A stretch of 64,000 nucleotides of DNA, taken from NCBI GenBank assembly GCA_903906315.1, contig CAIVJW010000035.1:16863-80862 (forward strand), given 5' to 3'. The notes under the pieces are model-generated. The model saw only the letters and a program-made list of their open reading frames with translations, was not told the origin of the DNA and made no database searches. The DNA is from an uncultured delta proteobacterium. GTDB lineage: Bacteria; Myxococcota_A; Polyangia; Polyangiales; Polyangiaceae. Each line of letters begins with the position of its first letter. The stretch's first letter is position 1. Position numbers and translations under genes: made by a program. Below, piece after piece: positions 49,748 through 59,129 of this stretch.

Positions 49748-52700
49748 CCTCGGCGCCTCGCGCGGCCTCGAGGCCCCGGGCCGTCGCCGCGCGTCGCCGC
49801 CGCCGCGTGACGAGCAGGCCGATCGCTCCCGCGGCCGCCGTCGACCACGGGAACGTGCCGCCGTCGGCGGGCCCGACGGCGCAGCCGCCGTCGTCCCCCG
49901 CCGCCGTCCCGCCGGCCGCGACGCACTGGTGCTGCGCATCGCAGACGTTCGGCGCCACGCAGTCGTCCACCGATGCGCAGGACGCCTTGCACTTCGTGCC
50001 CTCGCACCGGAACGGGGCGCACTCGACCGCGACGCCGCTCGGGCTCTTCACCGTGTGGTCGTCGAAGCACGTCGGCCCGGTCACGCACGCATGGCTCGAC
50101 CGGTCGCAGGTCCCGCCGGCGGCGCAGTCGTCGTCCGTCGAGCAGGTGCTCTTGCAGGCCGTGGTCTCGGCGTCGCAGCCGTAGGGCGCGCAGGCCTTCG
50201 TCTGCTCCTCTTGGCACGCGCCGGCTCCGTCGCAGAACGCAGAGAACGTCGAGATTCCATCGGCACACGCCGCCTCGCGGCACACGACGTTCGTCGGGAA
50301 CGTGCAGGTCGCGACGTTCTTCCCATTGCACGTGGCGCCCGAGCACGGCTGTCCCGCCGCCGCGACGGGGCACGGCGGGCGGCTCCCGCGAGGCGCGTCG
50401 AGGACCGGGGAGCACGTGCCCGCGTATTTCCCGACGTCGCACGCCTCGCACTGCCCCGCGCACGCCGTGTTGCAGCAGACCCCGTCGGCGCAGGAGCCGG
50501 AGTCGCAGGTCCTCCCGTCGTCGCACGGAGACCCATTCGGTTGCTTGGCCGCGCAGACGGCGCCCTTGCAGTAGTAGCCGTCGCCCGCGCAATCCGCGTC
50601 GTCCACGCACGACGTGCCGCAGGTCGCGCCGTCCGCGCACGCGTACGGGGCGCACGGGACCGACGAAGCGGCGCAGGTGCCCGACCCGTCGCACGCCGAG
50701 CTCGCCAGGGCCGCGGCCGCGCACGACACCGTGCCGCAGGGCGTCCCTGCGATGGCGAGCGCGCGGCAGGCACCCTGACCGTCGCACAGGCCGTCGGCCT
50801 TGCACGAGGCCGGGAAGCCCGGCGCCGGCGCGCACCCGTCCTTCGGGTCGGTGTCCGCCGCGACCGCGCCGCAGACCCCGTCGAGGCCGCTGCCCTTCCG
50901 CGCCACCGTGCAGGCCTTGCACGGCCCGTCGCACGCCGCGTCGCAGCACACCCCGTCGGCGCAGTAGCCCGACGCGCAGTCCGTCGCTCCGGCGCACGCG
51001 GCGGGCGCGCAGCCGGACGCGACCGGGTACGACTGGCATGCTCCCTTCCCGTCGCACGCGCCGTTCAGCGCGCAGGCCGGAGAGCCGGAGTCGAGGCAGT
51101 CGGCGCCCGGATCGAGCCCGGCCGCGACGGGGCCGCACTGGCCGTCGACCCCGGTCCCCTTCTTCGCCGCGGAGCACGCCACGCAGCCCGCGTCGCAGGG
51201 CGCGTCGCAGCAGACGCCGTCCACGCAGAAGCCCGAGACGCACTCGCCCGGGACGCTGCACGCGGCGTTGCCGGCGACGAGGCCGAACAGCTCGGCGCCC
51301 AGGGCAGGTTCCATGCTGTTGTTGTCGTCGCCTCCGACGATGAGGACTTCGCCCGTCGGGAGCCGGACGGAGGTGTGGTCGTACCGCGCCTGGGCCATGC
51401 TCGCCTGGGCGAGAAAATCGTTGGTCGCGGGCGTGTAGAGATCGGCGCTCGCGAAGAGCTTGTCCGCCGGGGTGGACTGAACGCCTCCGGCCAGGAGCAC
51501 CTGGCCGGTGCCCAACAGATTGGCAGTGAAGTCGGAGCGATCGCCGGCGAGCGTCCCTGTCGCCTTCCACGCGCCGGTCCCCGGGTCGTAGACCTCTCCC
51601 GTGGCGAACCCGAGGCCGGAGTCCTCCCCGCCCACAAGGAGGACGCCGCCGTCCGCGAGGACCGCGGACGCGGCGCTGATGCGGGCGGCGCCCAGGACGC
51701 CGGTGCTCGCCCACGTCCCCTTCGCAGGGTCGTAGAGCTCGGCGGAGTCGTCCCCGCCGCCCGCCACGAGGACCTTGCCCGTTGCGAGGAGGTGCTGAGC
51801 GTGGAAGAAGCGTGGGGTTGAGAGCTTGCCTGCCGGGGCCCACGCCTCCGTCACCGGGTCGAAGAGCGTCGCCGAGTCGTAGTACGCCGAGTCGGCGTCC
51901 CAGCCGCCGGTGACGAGCACCTTGCCGCTGGGCAGCAGCGTCGCCGGGGCGGCGGCGCGGCGGTAGGGGGGAGGAGCCGTGTCCGCCCACGTTCCGCTCG
52001 CAGGGTCGTAGATCTCCGCGGTGGGGTTCAACCCGTCGAGGCTCCCGGTCGCGAACGCCCGGCCGTCCGCGAGCCGCGTCAGCGTGCCGCCGCAGCGCCC
52101 GCCCGCGTTCTGGCCGGTGAGGGTCCACGTGCTGGTGGTGCGGTCGAACAGGGCGGCCTCGCCTTCGACCACCAGCACCTTGCCGCCCTTCAGCACGACC
52201 GCGTCGTGCGCGGGGCAGCCGAAGCCCACCGGGGGGGCCCCCGTGGTGGTCCACGCGGGGTCGAGGAGGAGCGGCCCCTCGACCGGCGGAAGCTCGATGC
52301 GGATCACGCAGGCCGCAGCGCCCGGCGGCGTCACCGGCCGGCCCCAGGGGCCGCGCGGATCGCGGTCGTGGTCGCAGCCGCGGACGCGCACCTCGGCGCG
52401 GCGCTTCGCCCCTCGCGCGTCGACGACATAGGGCGAGGCCATGCGCAGGCGCGGCGTGCCGCTCGCGTCGAGCGCCTCGACGAGCCCGCCGGCGACGCGG
52501 ACCCCCGACACGCCACGGCCCAGCGTGACCTCGTACTCCACGGCCAGGCCCGCTGGCGCGCGCTCGAAGAGCAGCCAGTCCTCCGTCCCCGCCGCGGTCG
52601 GGCGATGGACGACGTCCGCGCCGCTCGCGTGCGCGGCCGGGTAGACGACGTAGCCGTCCGCCACCAGGCCTTCGACGTCCCTCGCCCCGAGCAGCCGCAC

Positions 52701-53159
52701 CGCGAGGCTCGCGCCCGAGTCGACGTCGCGGATCTCGAACGGTCCGTCGGCCCGAGCCGGCAGGGCGACGCGGGCCGCGTGGACGACGCCGCGCCCGGCG
52801 GCGGCGGGCAGGTGCGGGCGTAGCCACGCGCCTTCGCGCTCGAACCGTTCGACGGCGGAGGGACCGAGCGCCGCGCGCGCGCCCGCCGCAGGGCGGCCGA
52901 GGCGCGGTGGTCGAAGTCGCGCCGCGGGCGCCTGCGTCACGCGGAATCGAGCCTGGATTGCAGCGACCAGCGCGCGGGCGTCGGCGACCGCTTCTCCTCC
53001 CGCGTGGTCGCCCGCCGCGATCGCCCCCGGCCCTGTCACCGATGGCGCGATCGCTTCGCCGCCGCCTTCGCGGTCCGCCTCGTGGCGGCAACCCCACGCC
53101 GTAGCCCCGATGCCGAGCCCCAGACCGACCACACCCCGCGCGAAGCGAGCGATGCTCAA
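49725..53159 (-). CDS. Kelch / Cys-rich surface protein with MYXO-CTERM-like tail
   Basis: 1144 residues if translation begins at TTG 53159, which has GGAGG five bases upstream and opens a signal peptide; an in-frame GTG 53186 lacks such a site. A domain of unknown type (about 60-300) precedes about six Kelch repeats (about 300-640; KVLVTGGWDADS, KVLVAGGGDDSAELYDPAKGTWAS, EVLIVGGDDNNSMEP). A long Cys-rich region (about 650-1080) repeats phrases such as SGYCADGVCCDAACDGPCKAC. The tail GGCAVGP, hydrophobic helix and five Arg fits MYXO-CTERM. It is probably displayed on the cell surface. Kelch repeats imply protein or glycan binding. Confidence 0.85.
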   Translation of the reverse strand: MSIARFARGVVGLGLGIGATAWGCRHEADREGGGEAIAPSVTGPGAIAAGDHAGGEAVADARALVAAIQARFRVTQAPAARLRPPRLGRPAAGARAALGPSAVERFEREGAWLRPHLPAAAGRGVVHAARVALPARADGPFEIRDVDSGASLAVRLLGARDVEGLVADGYVVYPAAHASGADVVHRPTAAGTEDWLLFERAPAGLAVEYEVTLGRGVSGVRVAGGLVEALDASGTPRLRMASPYVVDARGAKRRAEVRVRGCDHDRDPRGPWGRPVTPPGAAACVIRIELPPVEGPLLLDPAWTTTGAPPVGFGCPAHDAVVLKGGKVLVVEGEAALFDRTTSTWTLTGQNAGGRCGGTLTRLADGRAFATGSLDGLNPTAEIYDPASGTWADTAPPPYRRAAAPATLLPSGKVLVTGGWDADSAYYDSATLFDPVTEAWAPAGKLSTPRFFHAQHLLATGKVLVAGGGDDSAELYDPAKGTWASTGVLGAARISAASAVLADGGVLLVGGEDSGLGFATGEVYDPGTGAWKATGTLAGDRSDFTANLLGTGQVLLAGGVQSTPADKLFASADLYTPATNDFLAQASMAQARYDHTSVRLPTGEVLIVGGDDNNSMEPALGAELFGLVAGNAACSVPGECVSGFCVDGVCCDAPCDAGCVACSAAKKGTGVDGQCGPVAAGLDPGADCLDSGSPACALNGACDGKGACQSYPVASGCAPAACAGATDCASGYCADGVCCDAACDGPCKACTVARKGSGLDGVCGAVAADTDPKDGCAPAPGFPASCKADGLCDGQGACRALAIAGTPCGTVSCAAAALASSACDGSGTCAASSVPCAPYACADGATCGTSCVDDADCAGDGYYCKGAVCAAKQPNGSPCDDGRTCDSGSCADGVCCNTACAGQCEACDVGKYAGTCSPVLDAPRGSRPPCPVAAAGQPCSGATCNGKNVATCTFPTNVVCREAACADGISTFSAFCDGAGACQEEQTKACAPYGCDAETTACKSTCSTDDDCAAGGTCDRSSHACVTGPTCFDDHTVKSPSGVAVECAPFRCEGTKCKASCASVDDCVAPNVCDAQHQCVAAGGTAAGDDGGCAVGPADGGTFPWSTAAAGAIGLLVTRRRRRAATARGLEAARGAEVNQPRAP

Positions 53160-53295
53160 AGCAGCCTCCGTCCGGCGCCGGCGCACTCGCGGGCCGCCGA
53201 GGGGAGCCTACCGGACGACGCGGTGTTTCTCGACCTCGACGGCGCGCGCGATCCGGCCTCCGCCGCTCCCGGTGACGCCGCCTCGCGCTTCGGTC

Positions 53296-53301
53296 TACGC
53301 T
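53296..53301 (+). promoter_or_regulatory. -10-like TACGCT, leaderless spacing
   Basis: TACGCT exactly 7 nt before ATG 53309. Confidence 0.6.
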
Positions 53302-53308
53302 GCCTTGT

Positions 53309-54736
53309 ATGCGCCCTTCGCTCGCCTTGCCGCTCGCCTTGCTCGCCCTCTCCGCCTGCGCCGCCGGCGCCGGGAAGGTCTTCTCGGACGGGAGCGTGGA
53401 CGAGGGAGGCGGCGGGCCGGGCACGACCACCGGGGCGGGCGGCGCGACCTCGGCGGGCGGCGGGGGGGGCGCGACCTCGGTCGGGGGCGCGGGCGGCGCG
53501 GGCGGCGCGGGCGGCGCGACGACCACGAGCACGACGGTCCCGTCCTCGTGCACGGTGGCCGGCGAGTGCGCCGGGCTGTCCGACGCCTGCAACCAGGGCG
53601 CTTGCGTGAACGGCGCCTGCGTCAAGCAGCCGTCCTTCGACGGCTCGGGCTGCGAGGACGGCCTCTACTGCACCGAGAACGACTCCTGCCAGGCCGGCGC
53701 GTGCGTGGGCGGGACGCCGACGTACTGCCCCTCCAAGGACACCTGCCACCTCGGCCTCTGCGACGAAGCCACCAAGGCGTGCAAGGATTCGCCCGCGAAC
53801 GACGGCGCCCCGTGCCAGAGCGCCGACGCCTGTTTCCAGGGCGCGTGCAGCGCGGGAGCGTGCGTCGCGGGCGCCTCGATCGACTGCTCGGCGCTCGACG
53901 GTCCGTGCGCGGTCGGCACCTGTGACAAGGTGAAGGGCTGCTGGGCGGCGCCCAAGAACGACGGCGCGGCGTGCGGCGCGCAGACGCTCTGCGACGTGCC
54001 CGTCTGCCAGAAGGGCCTGTGCGTCACGCTGCCCGCGAACGACGGCGCGAAGTGCGACGACGGCCTCTACTGCACGATCAGCGACGTCTGCACCAAGGGC
54101 ACGTGCAAGGGCGCGCCCAACCCGTGCGCCGCGCCCGGCGACGTCTGCATGATCGGGACGTGCGACGAGGCGACCCACACGTGCGTCGCCGTGCCCGGCA
54201 ACGAGGGCGCGAAGTGCGACGACAAGAACCTCTGCACCGCCGGCGAGGCGTGCTCGAACGGCAAGTGCCTGGGCGGCAAGCCGGCGAACGCGGGCGCCAA
54301 GTGCGACGACGCGAACGCGTGCACGCTCCTGACGACGTGTGACGCAAGCGGCGTGTGTGGCAACCCCGGAGGAAACATCGGTCAGTGCGTGAATGGCGAC
54401 GGTTGCTGCCCCGCCGGTTGCGCGATCGGAACGGACGACGACTGCTCGCTCACGAAGTGGAGCGAGGGCACGGACGCCTGGCCGGACCAGGCGTGCAACC
54501 CGGTGAACAGCTTTGGCGGGTGCAACACCAACGCGCAGGACCACGCGGACGCATGGGCCACGTGGGTGTGCGTCCAGAACGGCTTTGCCAAGGGCGTCTG
54601 GACCGGCAACAAGGCCCCCGGGTGCACCGGGGACGTCTCGATGTACTGCCAGGACAAGATCCCCTGCAATCCCATGTTCGAGAAGCAGTGCGCGCCGGGC
54701 GACCAGACGAAGGTCGAGATCACGTGCATGAAGTGA
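53309..54736 (+). CDS. Stalked Cys-rich lipoprotein
   Basis: 475 residues. The signal peptide ends LALSAC. A Gly/Ala/Thr stalk of about 55 residues leads to a Cys-rich region with repeating units of the type NDGAxCxxxxxCxxGxCxxGxC (about 80-385). A distinct C-terminal domain follows (ACNPVNSFGGCNTNAQDHADAWATWVCVQNGFAKG). That last part resembles a small lectin- or toxin-like extracellular domain but I cannot name it. It is divergent from the Kelch protein, with a shared upstream region of about 150 bases. Confidence 0.8.
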   Translation: MRPSLALPLALLALSACAAGAGKVFSDGSVDEGGGGPGTTTGAGGATSAGGGGGATSVGGAGGAGGAGGATTTSTTVPSSCTVAGECAGLSDACNQGACVNGACVKQPSFDGSGCEDGLYCTENDSCQAGACVGGTPTYCPSKDTCHLGLCDEATKACKDSPANDGAPCQSADACFQGACSAGACVAGASIDCSALDGPCAVGTCDKVKGCWAAPKNDGAACGAQTLCDVPVCQKGLCVTLPANDGAKCDDGLYCTISDVCTKGTCKGAPNPCAAPGDVCMIGTCDEATHTCVAVPGNEGAKCDDKNLCTAGEACSNGKCLGGKPANAGAKCDDANACTLLTTCDASGVCGNPGGNIGQCVNGDGCCPAGCAIGTDDDCSLTKWSEGTDAWPDQACNPVNSFGGCNTNAQDHADAWATWVCVQNGFAKGVWTGNKAPGCTGDVSMYCQDKIPCNPMFEKQCAPGDQTKVEITCMK

Positions 54737-55075
54737 TCGAGGCCGGCCGTTCGCGCGGCGCGCTCCGCCCATGGCGGACCGGGGCCCCGGCGCGGCCTCG
54801 CTCGGCGCGACCGGCGCTTGCCAGATGGGCGCGGACGGGCTAAACCGGGCGGGCACACGAAAACGTCCCTGGCCGCTTGGCTCGTCGCTCCTCTTCCGAA
54901 GAATGCGGCTCGCTCGGAAGACTGGAAGACGCGACGTGCGCCGAGTCGGGTGACGTCCCCATGATGGGGGCTGCGCGCGACGAGGCGCGCCCCCGTTCGC
55001 CTCGCGAGCCTCCGCGAACGGTCGGCGACGAGCGCCCGACGGGCGACCGTGAGAGGCTCCGAGAGCATCGAGATC
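54737..55075. other. Intergenic region ahead of the RRM gene
   Basis: 339 bases without a credible gene. The only structure I see is an 8-bp inverted repeat TCTTCCGA...TCGGAAGA at 54892-54899 and 54914-54921 with a 14-base loop. It could be the 5' leader or a regulatory hairpin of the RNA-binding protein gene. Confidence 0.4.
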
Positions 55076-55465
55076 ATGGGAAATCGCCTTTACGTCGGGA
55101 ATCTTTCGTTCAGCACCACCCAGGCCACCATCGAGAGCGCCTTCGCCGCCGCGGGCGAGGTCCGCGAGGTCGCGATGCCGACCGACCGTGAGACGGGGCA
55201 GCCCCGTGGCTTCGCGTTCGTGACGATGGGCAGCGCGCAGGCGGCCAACAACGCCATCTCGCAGCTCAACGGCCTCATGCTCGACGGCCGTCCGCTCAAG
55301 GTCAACGAGGCGCAGGAGCGCCCGGCGCGCACCGGCGGCGGTGGTGGCGGCGGCTACGGTGGTGGTGGCGGCGGTGGTGGTGGCTACGGCGGCGGCGGCG
55401 GCGGCGGCGGCGGTGGTCGCGGCGGCGGCGGTGGTCGCGGCGGCGGCGGCGGCGGTCGCTACTGA
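55076..55465 (+). CDS. RRM RNA-binding protein with glycine-rich tail
   Basis: 129 residues. One RNA recognition motif (residues 3-80) carries RNP2 LYVGNL (5-10) and RNP1 RGFAFVTM (44-51). The last 43 residues are almost only Gly with spaced Tyr and Arg. Such Rbp proteins are common in myxobacteria and cyanobacteria and are often cold-regulated. A bulged hairpin follows the stop. Confidence 0.93.
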   Translation: MGNRLYVGNLSFSTTQATIESAFAAAGEVREVAMPTDRETGQPRGFAFVTMGSAQAANNAISQLNGLMLDGRPLKVNEAQERPARTGGGGGGGYGGGGGGGGGYGGGGGGGGGGRGGGGGRGGGGGGRY

Positions 55466-55479
55466 TCGAGTGATCCCCC

Positions 55480-55517
55480 GGGCCCGTCGGCGGCGCATAG
55501 AGCGACGCCGACGGCCC
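55480..55517 (+). terminator. Hairpin after the RRM gene
   Basis: CGTCGGCG (55485-55492) pairs with CGCCGACG (55506-55513). The stem is extended by GGGC/GCCC after one bulged base, and TT follows. A plausible terminator. Confidence 0.55.
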
Positions 55518-55539
55518 TTGCCTCAGGAAGGGTTGTCCG

Positions 55540-55722
55540 ATGGGTAGACAAGGCGCCGATAAGCGAAACAAAGAGCGCGCGCGGCAGCAGAAGCAGAAGG
55601 ACAAGGCTGCGGACCGCGAGGTGCGCAAGCGCGACAAGGGTGTGCGGACCGACGGACCTGAAGGGGAGGATCCGGATCTCGCCGGGATCATCGCTGGGCC
55701 GCAGCCGATCGTCGAGGAGTGA
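55540..55722 (+). CDS. Small highly charged protein
   Basis: 60 residues. GAAGGG lies seven bases before ATG 55540. The first 35 residues are almost all Lys, Arg, Gln and Asp (KRNKERARQQKQKDKAADRE), followed by an acidic end (GPEGEDPDLAGIIAGPQPIVEE). It could be a nucleic-acid-associated or helical protein. No family is recognised. The gap after it (55723-55927) holds only the octamer repeat. Confidence 0.65.
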   Translation: MGRQGADKRNKERARQQKQKDKAADREVRKRDKGVRTDGPEGEDPDLAGIIAGPQPIVEE

Positions 55723-55841
55723 AGGGCTCCGTTTCGCGGTGAAGTGGGCGCGTCGGACGTCGTGAATCGAACGACTCCGCGCCCCGCCGCGACGGCCGCC
55801 CGCGACTGGACTGCCATGTCCGTGCGCCTCAGCGGCTCTGC

Positions 55842-55881
55842 GTGTCAGCGTGTCAGCGTGTCAGCGTGTCAGCGTGTCAGC
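55842..55881. repeat. Five tandem copies of GTGTCAGC
   Basis: Exact 8-bp unit repeated five times without interruption, in non-coding DNA between two small genes. A length-variable site in principle. Confidence 0.9.
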
Positions 55882-55927
55882 GCCCGCATGCGGCGTCGCG
55901 GCTCCGACCTGACCGCGACGCGCGCTA

Positions 55928-56254
55928 TCAGCCGTCGTCCGGGTCCGCAGCGCGCAGCCAGGCGGTGCGCGCGCTGGCGTTGGCCGCGCGCGCCGCGGTC
56001 TCGCGCTCGTCCGCGGTGAAGGCGGCCAGGTTTCTGCCGTGGAGCTCCTGCGTCAGAGCGTGCTCGATGCAGCCGCGCGCTTCGCGCATCGTCCCCGGCC
56101 AGCCGCCGGCGGCCCGTCGCCCCTCGCTGCGCAGCTCGCTCCGCCGCCGCTCCGCCCAGCTCCGCCCGACCGTCGCCGCGAGCTCTTCGATGAGCGTACG
56201 GCGGGCCGCTGCCTTCGAGTCCGTGTCGGGCGCGGCGTGGACAGAGACTACCAT
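55928..56254 (-). CDS. Small hypothetical protein
   Basis: 108 residues from ATG 56254, chosen because TACTGT lies exactly seven bases upstream; a longer open frame extends further but is Arg-rich and lacks signals. The protein is Ala/Arg/Glu-rich and predicted helical (TLIEELAATVGRSWAERRRSE, ERETAARAANASARTAWLR). No family is recognised. It is divergent from 56397-56753. Confidence 0.55.
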   Translation of the reverse strand: MVVSVHAAPDTDSKAAARRTLIEELAATVGRSWAERRRSELRSEGRRAAGGWPGTMREARGCIEHALTQELHGRNLAAFTADERETAARAANASARTAWLRAADPDDG

Positions 56255-56261
56255 CTCACGC

Positions 56262-56267
56262 ACAGTA
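56262..56267 (-). promoter_or_regulatory. -10-like TACTGT, leaderless spacing
   Basis: TACTGT exactly 7 nt before ATG 56254. Confidence 0.5.
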
Positions 56268-56396
56268 CTCTGACGCGGCCCGCGCGCCCGTCGAATCGTA
56301 CCGGCACGCGACGATCTTCGAGCGAGCGCCCGCTCGCGTGGGCACATTTCGTAGATCGACAGAGCGCGATGTCGCTCCGGCTGATAACGTCAACCG

Positions 56397-56753
56397 ATGA
56401 AAGATCCCCGGGTCACCACCTACCGCAAGGCGCTCGAAGCTCTGTTGGACTCGCTCGACGCGACGCTCCGACTGCGCCGCTGGCCCGATGACGAGAGTCC
56501 GCCCGAGCCGCTGAAGCAGAGCGCGGCCGATCTCGTGACGCGGCTCGGCACCGCGGGGCGGCTGGCGTCGAGCCGCTTCGCCGGGTCGGTCGCCGACGTG
56601 TCACGGGTCGAGACGATGCGCGACGCGATGCGCCGTCTGGACGCCGCGTACGTCGCCTATCGCCGCGGGATCGACGGGACCCAGGTGCAGCAAGACGAGG
56701 CGCAGAGCTCGCTCCGGACGGAGATCGAAGAGACGACCTCGAATTCGATGTGA
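56397..56753 (+). CDS. Small hypothetical helical protein
   Basis: 118 residues. TAACGT lies six bases before ATG 56397, a near match to the leaderless pattern. The sequence is helical with regular Leu/Arg spacing (YRKALEALLDSLDATLRLRRW, ETMRDAMRRLDAAYVAYRRG) and an acidic, polar end. No signal peptide. No family is recognised. Confidence 0.6.
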   Translation: MKDPRVTTYRKALEALLDSLDATLRLRRWPDDESPPEPLKQSAADLVTRLGTAGRLASSRFAGSVADVSRVETMRDAMRRLDAAYVAYRRGIDGTQVQQDEAQSSLRTEIEETTSNSM

Positions 56754-56832
56754 TTGCCGGGTGCGACTCCGCGGCCGCGCAGCCTGGGCGCAGCGCGGTC
56801 CCGCGAGCGTCGCCCCACGCTGCTCCTCGACG

Positions 56833-57756
56833 TCACGCGGTGCTCAGGCCCGCGCCGGCGTCCGGCGGGTAGCACCTCCGAAGGAGCTCCGCGGCCCAGG
56901 CGACGAACCAGAGCTCCCCGACCTCGTGTCCGAGCGAGCCGAGCAGGAGGTCTCCGGTCCCGCGGTACAGCACGAGCTCGAAGAGCACGTAGCCGAGCGT
57001 ACCCGCCGCGAGCATCAGCCGCTCCATTCCGCGCCCGATCCGCCCCCGCGCGATCTCGGCCGCTGCGGAGGACGCCATCGCGGTGGCCACGACCGGCAGG
57101 ACGCGCAGCTCGAGCACGAAGACGCTCTCCGGGAAGAAGTACGCCTTTCCGCTCGGCTCGTAGCCGCTCACGTGCGCGGTGATCCAGGGCACGACCGCGC
57201 GGTCGTACCACGCATTCAGCGCGGGCAAGGGCAGGGCGAAGCGGTGCAGATCGGCCTCCATGCGCGCCGTCGGCGCGAGCAGGACGAAGATTCCGGCGAG
57301 GGCCACGAACGCCGCCGAGAGCAGGATGGTGAGGCGCAGCTTGCAGCCCTCCGGCGCTCGCACCGTGCACGCCCCACACAGCCGCTTCGCCGCGCACTCC
57401 GGCCCCGCGAAGCGCAGGACTTTGCGGTCGATCACGCGGTACAGGCCGAGCGCGAAGAGGGCCATCGCCGCCGCGGAGAGGACCCCGTGCACGCCGTCGA
57501 CCCACGCATTCGAGCGCGTGAGTACGTACACCTCGACCCCGCAGGTGAGCTCCGACGCGGCGAACAGCGCGAGCGACCACGCGAGCACGCGCGCGTCCTC
57601 GCGTTCGTGCGCCGGCACGAGCAGCCACAGCCTCCGCGGCGCCGGGGCCCGCGCCGCGCGCCACACGCGGGCGACCAGCAGCCCCGACAGGACCATCACC
57701 GCGCCCTTGACGAGGAAGCTCGTCAGGATCGCGATGAGGCCCGCCCCGAGGTCCAC
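56833..57756 (-). CDS. Polytopic membrane protein of unknown function
   Basis: 307 residues from GTG 57756; GGAG lies six bases upstream. Six to seven hydrophobic helices are visible (for example LIAILTSFLVKGAVMVLSGLL, VLAWSLALFAASELTCGVEV, LTILLSAAFVALAGIFVLLA). A cytosolic-side Cys cluster CAAKRLCGACTVRAPEGC lies in the middle and could bind an Fe-S cluster or zinc. A loop YFFPESVFVLE precedes the last helices. It starts 20 bases after the guanylyltransferase stop on the same strand, so the two may be co-transcribed. Confidence 0.72.
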   Translation of the reverse strand: MDLGAGLIAILTSFLVKGAVMVLSGLLVARVWRAARAPAPRRLWLLVPAHEREDARVLAWSLALFAASELTCGVEVYVLTRSNAWVDGVHGVLSAAAMALFALGLYRVIDRKVLRFAGPECAAKRLCGACTVRAPEGCKLRLTILLSAAFVALAGIFVLLAPTARMEADLHRFALPLPALNAWYDRAVVPWITAHVSGYEPSGKAYFFPESVFVLELRVLPVVATAMASSAAAEIARGRIGRGMERLMLAAGTLGYVLFELVLYRGTGDLLLGSLGHEVGELWFVAWAAELLRRCYPPDAGAGLSTA

Positions 57757-57775
57757 GGCAGGCTCCGCGCGGCCT

Positions 57776-58900
57776 TCAGACGAGGCCGGATCGGCCGCTT
57801 TGCTTCAGCCGGTCGACGACGTCGCGCACGTCCTGGGCGCGGTCGCGGGGCACGACGAGCAGCGCGTCGTCGGTCTCGACGATGACCAGCCCCTCGACGC
57901 CCAGCAGCGCGAGGACCCGATCGCCGCCCGCCGCGGGGCGGGTGCGCAGATCGACCACGAGGTTGTCGCGCGCGCCGACGAGCACGGTGCCCGCAGGCGC
58001 TGCGTTGCCGGCTTCGTCCTTCGTCGCGAGCTCCCACGCGCTCTGCCAGCTGCCGACGTCGTTCCAGCCGAAGTCGCCCGGCACGACCGCGAGATCGCCG
58101 ACCTTCTCCATCACCCCGTGGTCGATGCTGATTGACGGCAGCGTCGGGAAGATGCGCGCCACGGCCTCGTCCTCGTCGCCGTCGCGCGCCGCGCGGTCGA
58201 TGGCCTCGAGGCCGTCGGCGAGCGCGGGCAGGTGCGCGCGGATCGCGGCCACCATGTCGCCCGCGCGGAAGAAGAACATGCCCGCGTTCCACAGGTACCG
58301 GCCGCTCGCGAAGAACTGCTCGGCGCGCGCGCGGTCGGGCTTCTCCACGAAGCAGCGCACGCGCCGCACGCCGCTCTCGCGCTCGTCGCCGAGCTCGATG
58401 TACCCGTAGCCCGTCTCGGCGTGCGTGGGCTGGATGCCGACGGTCGTGATGACGCCGCTCGCGGCCGACTCGATCGCGCGCGCGGCCACCTCGCGGAAGC
58501 GCGGCTCGTCGCCGATGTGATGATCGCTCGGCAGCACGATGATCACCGCGTCCGGGTCGGTGCGCGCCACGCGATGGGCCGCCCAGCCGATGCACGGCGC
58601 CGTGTTGCGCGCGGCGGGCTCGATGAGCAGGCCCGACGCGGGGAGCCCGGGCAGAATCGCCGCCGTCGGCGCGGCGAGGTGGCGGCCCGTGGCGACGAGC
58701 ATGCCGGACTCGCCGCCGGTGAGCGGCGCGACGCGCCGTGCGGTCTGCACGAGCAGCGGATCGGGACCAGAGAGTGGCAGTAGCTGCTTCGGGCGCGCGA
58801 CGCGCGAGGCGGGCCAGAAGCGGGTGCCGGCGCCGCCGGCGAGGATGAGCGCGACGGCGCGCGGGGCGGCGGTCGCGGGGCGGTTCGGGGTCGTCGTCAT
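57776..58900 (-). CDS. manC: Mannose-1-phosphate guanylyltransferase
   Basis: 374 residues, a single-domain enzyme without the C-terminal isomerase module. It makes GDP-mannose from mannose-1-phosphate and GTP for polysaccharide and glycan synthesis. The nucleotide signature ALILAGGAGTRFWPASRVARPKQLLPL is at about 17-43, and the sugar-binding FVEKPD and NAGMFFF segments follow. WNDVGSW is present. ATG 58900 begins just before the signature. No Shine-Dalgarno is obvious. Followed by the membrane-protein gene. Confidence 0.95.
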   Translation of the reverse strand: MTTTPNRPATAAPRAVALILAGGAGTRFWPASRVARPKQLLPLSGPDPLLVQTARRVAPLTGGESGMLVATGRHLAAPTAAILPGLPASGLLIEPAARNTAPCIGWAAHRVARTDPDAVIIVLPSDHHIGDEPRFREVAARAIESAASGVITTVGIQPTHAETGYGYIELGDERESGVRRVRCFVEKPDRARAEQFFASGRYLWNAGMFFFRAGDMVAAIRAHLPALADGLEAIDRAARDGDEDEAVARIFPTLPSISIDHGVMEKVGDLAVVPGDFGWNDVGSWQSAWELATKDEAGNAAPAGTVLVGARDNLVVDLRTRPAAGGDRVLALLGVEGLVIVETDDALLVVPRDRAQDVRDVVDRLKQSGRSGLV

Positions 58901-59123
58901 CGGCGCCGCGATCCACCACGGATCCGTCGCGTCGGCTAGAGCTCGCGCGCGCCCCGAGGCGCGGGCCGCTCGCCGTCGGCTCGGGGCGGGAGAAAGCCGA
59001 GAGCCTTCTCGACCACCCATTCCCCCGAAACCCGAACGGCGAGGGGGTCGGGGGACCGACGCGGACCCGTCGAATACGCACGGTGCTCTTGTCGCCCGCG
59101 GCCCGCTCTCCTAAGGATTGCGC

Positions 59124-59129
59124 TAGAGT
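59124..59129 (+). promoter_or_regulatory. -10-like TAGAGT for the nuo operon
   Basis: TAGAGT about 95 bases before nuoA; a leader with inverted CCGCCA/TGGCGG copies lies between. Confidence 0.35.

Noticed and set aside
49615..53625. Alternative long minus-strand frame over the Kelch gene
   Set aside because: Arg/Gly-rich with no motif; the Kelch and Cys repeats lie in the other frame.
55302..55817. Minus-strand frame over the glycine-rich tail of the RRM gene
   Set aside because: Its His/Arg repeats are the complement of Gly codons; the RRM motifs are on the plus strand.
55842..55881. Octamer array considered as a CRISPR
   Set aside because: Units are contiguous with no spacers and only 8 bp long.
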